DNA of 64,000 nucleotides. Source: Vibrio sp. ED004. GTDB lineage: Bacteria; Pseudomonadota; Gammaproteobacteria; Enterobacterales; Vibrionaceae. Below the pieces are notes generated by a model. The model searched no databases. It saw only the letters and a program-made list of their open reading frames with translations, and was not told the DNA's origin. Shown here one piece after another: positions 57,700-64,000 of the stretch. Location of the stretch: the NCBI RefSeq assembly GCF_023206395.1, contig NZ_CP066149.1:682001-746000 (forward strand), given 5' to 3'. The position numbers and the translations under genes were made by a program. Position 1 is the stretch's first letter, and each line of letters starts with the position of its first letter.

Positions 57700-58296
57700 C
57701 TAAGCTTGCTCTGACTCCACAATCTTCTTCAACGAGTGTGGGTGCAGCTTGATACAAATACCTTGATGCTTGAATGCAACCGTTGGGTTATTCAGACGTT
57801 CACCCTCGCCTTTCGGGCTAGAGAGTTTGATCTTAATACCTTGCTCAGCCAAAGAGTCGAACTTAGCAGCGAACTGTGGGTAAGTCTCTTTAAGATCCGC
57901 TAAATATTCATCAGCCGTTTGTGCGTGAGAAGGAATCACGAACTCAACATGTTCCCAATCTTGGCTCGGGTAAATCTTGCCTTCTGCCGGGTATGGCAAC
58001 TCTAAGCATTCAATCTTCCAACCAAGACTTTGCAGTGGTTCATCGAAAGCCAACACCACAATTGGGCGACCGTTGATCATCGCCTCTGAAATTGTGGAAC
58101 CGTATTCAGACCATGCTTGATGCGCAGATTTCGCCAGCTCAGTTTCATTGATTCTAAGCGCAATATGATCCGCTTGAGCAAAGCTTAAATCCAAACCCAG
58201 TGTATTTCCTAGGTTCTCAATTTTCGCCATAAACGTATCAAGGCGGGCAATCATTTGTTGTGGTTCGAGTTCGGCTTGCTTGAGGCTCATCGTCAT
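57700..58296 (-). CDS. yecM: YecM family (VOC-like) protein
   Basis: 198 residues: QADHIALRINETELAKSAHQ, CLELPYPAEGKIYPSQDWEHVEFVIP and KLSSPKGEGERLNNPTVAF match YecM, a vicinal-oxygen-chelate fold protein with H/E metal-ligand-like residues and unknown substrate. The start could be 58296 or 58290 (second Met). It diverges from argS, the same partner as in E. coli. The 347-bp gap 58297-58643 has no gene and must hold both promoters. Confidence 0.85.
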   Translation of the reverse strand: MTMSLKQAELEPQQMIARLDTFMAKIENLGNTLGLDLSFAQADHIALRINETELAKSAHQAWSEYGSTISEAMINGRPIVVLAFDEPLQSLGWKIECLELPYPAEGKIYPSQDWEHVEFVIPSHAQTADEYLADLKETYPQFAAKFDSLAEQGIKIKLSSPKGEGERLNNPTVAFKHQGICIKLHPHSLKKIVESEQA

Positions 58297-58643
58297 TGTC
58301 TGTATTCTCCAATTAATGGCAGCATGTTATCAGTTTTGCTTTCTTCAACAAGCGTTGCTTTTGCAAAATAGACTCAATAAGTATGCTCATTCGACTCCTT
58401 AAACATTCAAACTCGGCTTGGCAAAAGTTGTTTGTCAAAAACCCCTGAGGAAATGTTAATTTTCTATCAATTCGACCTATAAGAAACCGCACAAAATTGG
58501 TATGATTACCGCCATTTCTGTGAACTTAAACAGAGTCTGCTGCTGATTTTGGCATTAAATCGTTAACTAGAAGCATAATTAACCAATTTAATGACCAAGA
58601 ATTAACGGCCACTCTTATCATCCTTGAATTGAAGGAAACGCGT

Positions 58644-60377
58644 GTGAATATCCAAGCACTTATTAATGACAAAGTATCTCAGGCTCTAGAAGCCGCTGGC
58701 GCACCTGCAGGCTCTCCTGCTGCTGTTCGTCAATCTGCAAAACCACAGTTTGGTGACTACCAAGCAAACGGCGTTATGGGCGTTGCTAAACGACTAGGCA
58801 CTAACCCACGAGAATTTGCTCAAAAAGTATTGGACGTTCTAAACCTAGACGGTATCGCGTCTAAAGTTGAAATCGCAGGTCCGGGTTTCCTAAACATCTT
58901 CCTAGATGAAGCTTTCCTAGCAAAACAAGCAGACGCAGCATTGGCTGACTCTCGCCTTGGTGTTGCAGTTGCTGAAACGCAAACTATTGTTGCGGATTAC
59001 TCTGCGCCAAACGTTGCTAAAGAAATGCACGTTGGTCACCTACGTTCAACGATCATCGGTGATGCGGTAGTTCGTACTCTAGAATTCCTAGGCCACAACG
59101 TTATCCGTGCTAACCACATCGGTGACTGGGGTACTCAATTCGGTATGCTTATCGCAAACCTTGAGCGCGTTCAGGCTGAGTCTGGTGAAGTTTCAATGGA
59201 ACTTGCTGACCTTGAAGGCTTCTACCGTGAATCTAAAAAGCTTTACGATGAAGACGAAGAGTTCGCAGTTAAAGCACGTGGCTACGTTGTTAAACTGCAA
59301 AGCGGCGACGAGTTCTGCGCAGAGATGTGGAAGAAGCTTGTTGACGTAACAATGATTCAAAACCAACGCAACTACGATCGTCTAAACGTGTCTCTAACAC
59401 GTGATGATGTAATGGGCGAAAGCATGTACAACCACATGCTTCCAACTATCGTTGCTGATCTGAAAGAGCAAGGTCTTGCTAAAGAAGATGACGGCGCACA
59501 AGTTGTATTCCTAGACGAATACAAAAACAAAGATGGTGACCCAATGGGCGTTATCATCCAGAAACGCGACGGCGGTTTCCTTTACACAACAACCGACATT
59601 GCTTGTGCAAAATACCGTTTTGAAGAACTAGGCGCAGACCGTGTTCTTTACTTCATCGATTCACGTCAACACCAGCACCTAATGCAAGCTTGGACTATCG
59701 TTCGTAAAGCAGGTTACATCCCAGAATCTGTGTCTCTTGAGCACCACGCATTCGGCATGATGCTAGGTAAAGACGGTAAACCATTCAAGACTCGTGCAGG
59801 TGGTACTGTTCGTCTAGCTGACCTTCTTGATGAAGCAGAAGTTCGTGCTGCACAACTGATCGAATCTAAGAACCCAGAACTAGCAGAAGACGAGAAGAAA
59901 GCGATCGCGAACACAGTTGCAATGGCAGCGGTTAAGTACGCAGACCTTTCTAAGCACCGTACTACTGACTACGTGTTCGATTGGGACAACATGCTTGCGT
60001 TCGAAGGTAACACAGCACCGTACATGCAGTACGCGTACACTCGTGTTGCTTCTGTATTCGCTAAAGCTGGCGTTTCTATGGACTCTCTTGAAGGTGAAAT
60101 CAAAATCACTGAAGAGAAAGAGAAAGCACTTATCGCGAAACTTCTACAATTTGAAGAAGCGGTACAGTCTGTTGCTCGTGAAGGTCAACCACACATCATG
60201 TGTAGCTACCTGTTCGAACTAGCGGGTCAATTCTCTAGCTTCTACGAAGCATGCCCTATCCTAGTTGCTGAAGATGAAGCTGTGAAACAGAGCCGTCTGA
60301 AGCTTGCTGCACTAACAGCGAAGACTATCAAGCAAGGTCTATCGCTTCTAGGTATCGATACTCTAGAGCGCATGTAA
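58644..60377 (+). CDS. argS: Arginyl-tRNA synthetase
   Basis: 577 residues, exactly the E. coli length when started at the GTG at 58644 ([15 protein letters not shown]), 6 bases after AAGGA. The upstream TTG at 58629 is rejected. N-terminal Add-1 domain, class I HIGH-like [20 protein letters not shown], and a C-terminal DALR anticodon-binding domain ([17 protein letters not shown] onward). The KMSKS lysine is replaced, as usual in ArgRS ([13 protein letters not shown]). It charges tRNA-Arg, including the UCU isoacceptor that hosts the island. Confidence 0.97.
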   Translation: MNIQALINDKVSQALEAAGAPAGSPAAVRQSAKPQFGDYQANGVMGVAKRLGTNPREFAQKVLDVLNLDGIASKVEIAGPGFLNIFLDEAFLAKQADAALADSRLGVAVAETQTIVADYSAPNVAKEMHVGHLRSTIIGDAVVRTLEFLGHNVIRANHIGDWGTQFGMLIANLERVQAESGEVSMELADLEGFYRESKKLYDEDEEFAVKARGYVVKLQSGDEFCAEMWKKLVDVTMIQNQRNYDRLNVSLTRDDVMGESMYNHMLPTIVADLKEQGLAKEDDGAQVVFLDEYKNKDGDPMGVIIQKRDGGFLYTTTDIACAKYRFEELGADRVLYFIDSRQHQHLMQAWTIVRKAGYIPESVSLEHHAFGMMLGKDGKPFKTRAGGTVRLADLLDEAEVRAAQLIESKNPELAEDEKKAIANTVAMAAVKYADLSKHRTTDYVFDWDNMLAFEGNTAPYMQYAYTRVASVFAKAGVSMDSLEGEIKITEEKEKALIAKLLQFEEAVQSVAREGQPHIMCSYLFELAGQFSSFYEACPILVAEDEAVKQSRLKLAALTAKTIKQGLSLLGIDTLERM

Positions 60378-60380
60378 GCG

Positions 60381-60422
60381 ATTCGAGATTCGAGATTCGA
60401 GATTCGAGATTCGAGATTCGAG
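60381..60422. repeat. Six tandem copies of the heptamer ATTCGAG after argS
   Basis: A perfect 42-bp microsatellite starting 3 bp after the argS stop. The copy number probably varies between strains by slippage. It is outside the coding region. Confidence 0.95.
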
Positions 60423-60429
60423 TAATTAG

Positions 60430-60459
60430 AAAGGTTGACGTGAAAGCGTCAACCTTTTG
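60430..60459 (+). terminator. argS terminator
   Basis: AAAGGTTGACG/CGTCAACCTTTT hairpin with a GAAA-type loop (TGAAAG) and a T-tail. Confidence 0.85.
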
Positions 60460-60612
60460 TTTTATCTGGCGGTTACGTTTTATTAGCACGCTCTGATACC
60501 CCCCAACTTCCTCAGCAATAGATCTCCTACTACGCTCCTTCGTCGCTCTAGGAGATGACGGGAATAGGTGCCGTGAATCCAAGATAGCATCAATGATGCA
60601 CTATCAAGCCAC

Positions 60613-60756
60613 ACCAAATCGCTATTACTTTCCCCAACCGGTCACTCCCTACTGTGAGAGACGAACATGATAAGGAATCTCCTAAAAGCACGTAACGACA
60701 GCAAACCAATTCGTTATCACTCTCCTCCACCGTAATTCCCTACAGTGAGGGACGTA
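60613..60756. repeat. ~91-bp intergenic repeat array, left part (interrupted by the IS110-like element)
   Basis: Units spaced ~91 bp contain CC(A)ATTCGTTATCACTCTCC, a GTCA(C/T)TCCCTACAGTGAG hairpin and GACGAACGTGATAGGGAATC, then CTCCTAAAAGCACGTAAC. The second unit stops after GTGAGGGACG at 60754 and resumes as AACATGATAGG at 62107, so the IS inserted in the unit's hairpin. No gene lies in 60460-60756. Confidence 0.8.
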
Positions 60757-60768
60757 TATGGACTCCCC

Positions 60769-61006
60769 TAGTATTGCAAGGAAACGAGTAAAGGTACGCA
60801 AGTGCACGTATATTCGGTTTCTTTATGGGGAGCTACCCCGAACCTCTATGGCTTAATCCACTCAGCAAAAGTTCTTATCGAGCGTGTGGTGTATTATCAC
60901 CTTCGTCCCTCTCAGAGTTTCTCTTGCTTGCTATGCTCACTCTTTACCATAATTTACTTGCTTACATGGGGGATTGATGTCTCCCTTAACCTTATAAAAT
61001 CAATTG
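60769..61006 (-). ncRNA. Candidate bridge/seek RNA region of the IS110-like element
   Basis: IS110-family elements encode a guide RNA in a noncoding end; in IS1111 types it lies downstream of the transposase. This ~240-bp end is far longer than the ~60-bp upstream end. It contains short hairpins such as GGGG-AGCTA-CCCC (near 60830) and GGTG-TATTAT-CACC (near 60890). The assignment is by position and analogy only. Confidence 0.4.
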
Positions 61007-62030
61007 TTAAGCGAGTAACGTTTCATTATAAGATCGATTGCTCTTCAGCATGGCACAAGCCATTCTGATCGTTTTGTTAGCAAGGGCGACAACTACTTGG
61101 TTAAACGACTTTCTTTCTAACAAGTTTCGTATCCAGCAACTTAAGCGATCTTCTTTATCTCGTATATTCGCTACCACTGCTCTTGCTCCATGAACGACAA
61201 GAGAGCGTAAGGTTTTATCACCTGATTTACTTATTCCGTGGTTTTTGTTCTTACCACCACTGCCAGTATGAGCCGGAACTAAACCTAAGCTCGCACTAGC
61301 CCCTCGCCCATTTCTATAGGCCGAAGCGTCACCTAGGCGGGAAAAATGGCACTTGCAATCACCCAACGTACACCTCGTAAAGTGATTAATAACTGGCAAG
61401 CGGGTATTTGCTTTGCAAAGTCTATAAGTTGCGATTCAACTCTCTCGATAGGCTCATCAAGACTTAGTAGCTGAGCATGTAATTCTCGGAGAACGAATCG
61501 AGTTGTCAGTGTTAATTCATTCTCTGCATCTTCGATAACGAGAGGGAGCGGTTCTCGCAGTTTATTGGCTCCTTGTGGGAAGGTAATTCCACATTCCGCT
61601 GCATAGCCACGGATCCGTAGACTTACTGCTGTGCGTTGTTTTATATAGCTTTGTCTTAAACTCAGCAGCATAGCGATATCTTGCTGCTCAGGTGTTTTTA
61701 CTGGTACCGCATGAATATCGGAGCGTAAGGAAGCTTCGTAAATCGCGATAGCATCATTAGCATCGTTCTTATTACCACAGCGATATGGCTTCACTTTTTG
61801 GGAGGTATCATTTTGACGGTATGACCACGGCTTTGAAACGTTCGTCCCCAATAATGAGATGCCGCACAGGCCTCTATGCAAATGGTCGCGCCAGGGTGTT
61901 GGCTGATGACCGTTAGCATTTTCTTTTAGACATAGCTTGGTTCAACTTACGCTTTCCATGGCGGTTAAATACCGCGACTTGAAAGACGGATTTGGCTAAA
62001 TCAATCGAGATTGTGTTAAATTTATTCATA
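61007..62030 (-). pseudogene. IS110-family transposase with at least three one-base deletions
   Basis: Starts MNKFNTISIDLAKSVFQVAV at 62030, with the DEDD RuvC-like domain split over frames (NKNDANDAIAIYEASLRS) and the C-terminal transposase_20 domain with the serine region (LGLVPAHTGSGGKNKNHGIS KSGDKTLRS). Frame breaks: near 61921 (AAAAGAAAATG lacks an A), near 61797 (CCCAAAAAGTG lacks an A) and near 61341 (TTTTTCCCGCC lacks a G). Restored, it would be ~340 residues. Confidence 0.88.
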
Positions 62031-62106
62031 GTATGGGCTCCTGTTTTGGTTCGCACCTGTAACTTTAGCTGACACTGTCAGTTAAGGTGGGGAGTCCATA
62101 CCATTG

Positions 62107-62310
62107 AACATGATAGGAAATATCCGAAAAGCACGTAACAACAGCAAACCAAATCGTTATCACTCTCCCCAACACGTCACTCCCTGCAGTGAGGAACGAA
62201 CGCGATAGGGAGTATCCTAAAAGCACGTAACACCAATAAACCAATTCGTTGTCACTATCCCCAACCGTCATTCCCTACAGTGAGGGACGAACGTGATAGG
62301 GAATCTGCTT
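62107..62310. repeat. ~91-bp intergenic repeat array, right part
   Basis: Continuation of the array at 60613-60756: GTCACTCCCTGCAGTGAGGA (~62176) and GTCATTCCCTACAGTGAGGG (~62267), each followed by GAACG(C/T)GATAGGGA. Each unit contains a small hairpin (TCCCTACAGTGAGGGA). Confidence 0.8.
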
Positions 62311-62382
62311 ATTGAGAGCGAAGCGCTAGCCACATCTCTGTTCCAACCTTATACTCAACTAAAACAATTAATTGGAAAGATC

Positions 62383-62811
62383 ATGAGCTTCGAACTTCAT
62401 CCTCAATTGGCAAAAGACACCACCATTATTGGCGAATTCCCTCTTAGCCTTGCGCTGCTGCACAAAGACAACGCTGTGCCTTGGGTTATTCTGGTACCAA
62501 AACGTGCCAACCTAAAAGAACTGCACCACTTACCAATGAAAGAACAACAGCAGTTCTTACATGAATCTCAAGCAGTAAGCCAAGCACTAGAAGCCACATT
62601 CCAACCAGATAAACTAAACCTAGGCGCGCTAGGTAATATGGTGCCTCAACTGCACATCCACCATATCGCACGCTTCAAAGATGACATCGCGTGGCCAGGC
62701 CCTGTATGGGGTAACACCAAAGGCGAACAACGCAGTGAAGAAGATCAAGCCGCTATTCTGACCCGTATTCAAAACGTGCTGTCACTGAGCTCTATCTTCA
62801 AGAAAGCGTAA
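62383..62811 (+). CDS. HIT-family protein
   Basis: 142 residues beginning MSFELHPQLAKDTTIIGEFP. The histidine-triad motif is QLHIHHI (HxHxx form). HIT proteins are nucleotidyl hydrolases or transferases; the exact substrate is unknown. The frame opens at 62293 within the repeat array, but ATG 62383 follows GGAAAGATC, so the shorter start is used. It has its own terminator (62864-62901). Confidence 0.88.
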   Translation: MSFELHPQLAKDTTIIGEFPLSLALLHKDNAVPWVILVPKRANLKELHHLPMKEQQQFLHESQAVSQALEATFQPDKLNLGALGNMVPQLHIHHIARFKDDIAWPGPVWGNTKGEQRSEEDQAAILTRIQNVLSLSSIFKKA

Positions 62812-62863
62812 TTCGAGCCTCTCGTTAAGCTTTAAAGCAGACAATTCAGAAAAGACCCATAAC

Positions 62864-62901
62864 AAAAAGCCGCTTATCTAAAATAGATAAGCGGCTTTTT
62901 A
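62864..62901. terminator. Bidirectional terminator between the HIT gene and feoC
   Basis: AAAAAGCCGCTTATCTA/TAGATAAGCGGCTTTTT: a long perfect stem with A-run and T-run, shared by the convergent units. Confidence 0.92.
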
Positions 62902-62945
62902 ACTTTCTAACCTCGTCGTTCTCAACGAGTGTATGCAGCTCTGAA

Positions 62946-63176
62946 CTACATCATCACGTTAAGCGACAGGCCATCTTGTTTGCTGATTGTGTAGCGAATG
63001 CGCGTTGTATGGCCATGCTTGTTAGTATCAACCAAGCGAGAAATTTTTCCTTTCTTGACCCACACACCCAGCATCGCATCGACGCCATCTTCACTCATAC
63101 CAAACTTTGCAGCAAGCTCTTTACGAGCCGCAACACCTTGGCTGTCTATGTATTGATGAAGTTCAGTTAAGATCAT
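62946..63176 (-). CDS. feoC: FeoC-like transcriptional regulator
   Basis: 76 residues with a winged HTH (LTELHQYIDSQGVAARKELAAKFGMSEDGVDAMLGVWVKKGKI), ending in the usual short basic wing. In Vibrio, FeoC binds the FeoB cytoplasmic domain and is needed for ferrous iron uptake; the enterobacterial Fe-S cysteines are absent here. The start overlaps the feoB stop by 4 bp (ATGA), so the genes are translationally coupled. Confidence 0.88.
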   Translation of the reverse strand: MILTELHQYIDSQGVAARKELAAKFGMSEDGVDAMLGVWVKKGKISRLVDTNKHGHTTRIRYTISKQDGLSLNVMM

Positions 63177-64000
63177 ACGACTTGCACCTCTAGCGCTTTC
63201 TGCTTGTTACCAATTTTCTTGAACACGCGATATGTCACCACAAAGCCACCAGCAATTACCACCATCCACACAGCACTTGTCACTGGGTGTGCAGCAAAGT
63301 TTGCCGCTTGGTAATAGAAAGTCGCACCGAAGTAGCCAAGCGCCATCGTCCAAACTGCAATGAAGCGTGCGAACGTCTGACCAAACTCACGTACATAAGC
63401 ACCCATCGCAGCAACACAAGGCGTGTAAAGCAGGATAAGAATCAAGTATGCGAATGCAGCATGGCCAGAAACAAACTTGTCTTTCAGGTTACCAAAGATA
63501 GATGAATCGACTTCTTGATCTTCAGCCACTGAGCCAGAGTCAGATAAATCACCCACTTCAATACCTAGTGGATCTGAGTAGCTCAAACCAGACAGGTTTT
63601 CAGGAATCGTCATCACCGCTTCTTGCAAGCTTGCTGCTAAATCAAATTCAGCCGCTTCTTCATCAGAAGGCGTTGTGTATAGGCTGTTTAATGTACCGAC
63701 AACGGCTTCTTTTGCGAAGATACCTGTAATGATACCAACCGTCGCAGGCCAGTTTTCTTCAGTAATACCAATTGGCTGGAACACAGGAGTCACAACTTGT
63801 GCCGCTTTAGACAACACAGAGTTTTCGCTGTCTTCATTACCGAAGCTGCCGTCCATACCTAGTGAGTTCAAGAAGCTCAGGATTGCCACAACCATCACGA
63901 TTGTTTTACCTGCGCCAAGTACGAAGCGCTTCAGCTTCTGCCACGTTTTAAGCATTACGTTCTGCACTGTCGGTAATTCGTAATCTGGCATTTCCATTAC
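63173..64000 (-). CDS. feoB: Ferrous iron transport protein B (C-terminal part)
   Basis: Enters from the right window edge; ~275 C-terminal residues are visible. They contain the hydrophobic gate/pore helices (KRFVLGAGKTIVMVVAILSF; GIITGIFAKEAVVGTLNSLY; AYLILILLYTPCVAAMGAYV REFG) characteristic of the FeoB permease domain. The GTPase domain is outside the window. It imports Fe2+ across the inner membrane and is coupled to feoC. Confidence 0.95.
   Translation of the reverse strand, partial: VMEMPDYELPTVQNVMLKTWQKLKRFVLGAGKTIVMVVAILSFLNSLGMDGSFGNEDSENSVLSKAAQVVTPVFQPIGITEENWPATVGIITGIFAKEAVVGTLNSLYTTPSDEEAAEFDLAASLQEAVMTIPENLSGLSYSDPLGIEVGDLSDSGSVAEDQEVDSSIFGNLKDKFVSGHAAFAYLILILLYTPCVAAMGAYVREFGQTFARFIAVWTMALGYFGATFYYQAANFAAHPVTSAVWMVVIAGGFVVTYRVFKKIGNKQKALEVQVV

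Larger units (their letters stand above)
60757..62100 (-). mobile_element. IS110/IS1111-like insertion sequence, inactivated
   Basis: Bounded by a perfect 12-bp inverted repeat TATGGACTCCCC (60757-60768) / GGGGAGTCCATA (62089-62100). Short subterminal repeats of this kind mark the IS1111 subgroup. It carries a broken transposase gene on the minus strand and a ~240-bp noncoding stretch downstream of it. The flanks join to a normal repeat unit, so the insertion point is near 60754/62107. Confidence 0.85.

Noticed and set aside
60381..60422. Regulatory binding array after argS
   Set aside because: Short perfect heptamers downstream of a stop codon are better explained as a microsatellite.

Overview
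The window is a chromosomal segment from a Vibrio, most likely of the Splendidus/cyclitrophicus type. This rests on gene content and order (asd-pdxB-fabB-mnmC, yfcL-epmC, aroC, minCDE-rnd-fadD-slp-tsaB-yoaA, yecM-argS, feoBC), moderate-to-low GC, and Vibrio-like intergenic palindromic repeats. The species call is an inference.

Layout. 1-10205 is housekeeping backbone. It holds partial asd, pdxB, fabB, mnmC, a flavin reductase, yfcL, epmC, a frameshifted YadS/TRIC-type channel gene, aroC and an ElaA-type acetyltransferase. 10206-36992 is a ~26.8 kb integrative island in the 3' end of a tRNA-Arg(UCU) gene. It is bounded by 52-bp direct repeats and carries a tyrosine integrase at one end and an AlpA-like regulator at the other. 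37025-53800 is backbone again: folD with a PurR-type box, a cation/proton antiporter, nupC, a LysR regulator, mltB, ycgL, minCDE, rnd, fadD, a hydrolase, slp, tsaB and yoaA. 53900-62320 is littered with decayed insertion sequences (ISL3, IS200, and an IS110/IS1111-like element inside an array of ~91-bp repeats) around purU, yecM and argS. The window closes with a HIT-family gene, feoC and partial feoB.

The island is a DNA phosphorothioation (PT) modification-restriction locus. A plus-strand block (M15-fold protein, PT-associated putative methyltransferase, dndB, dndC, dndD, dndE) replaces a non-bridging phosphate oxygen of DNA with sulfur. A convergent minus-strand block (dptF, dptG, dptH) restricts unmodified DNA. 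dndA is absent, so a chromosomal IscS-type desulfurase must supply sulfur. A YeeE/YedE-type sulfur-compound transporter sits immediately upstream and may feed the pathway. After dptH, behind a terminator, lies an unusual overlapping gene pair: a GIY-YIG nuclease-fold protein and a second DGQHR (DndB-like) protein. This pair is the best candidate here for an undescribed accessory function. A BrxR/CapW-like WYL regulator divergent from dptF is split by an in-frame stop codon, so control of the locus may be altered.

The left third of the island (11.8-16.2 kb) is a patchwork: an HTH regulator, a MobV/Pre-like relaxase gene, a degraded IS5/IS903-group transposase, an array of sixteen 21-bp repeats, and an orphan AbiEi-type antitoxin with a 19-bp-arm palindromic operator. 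All calls are from reading the sequence; no database search was run.
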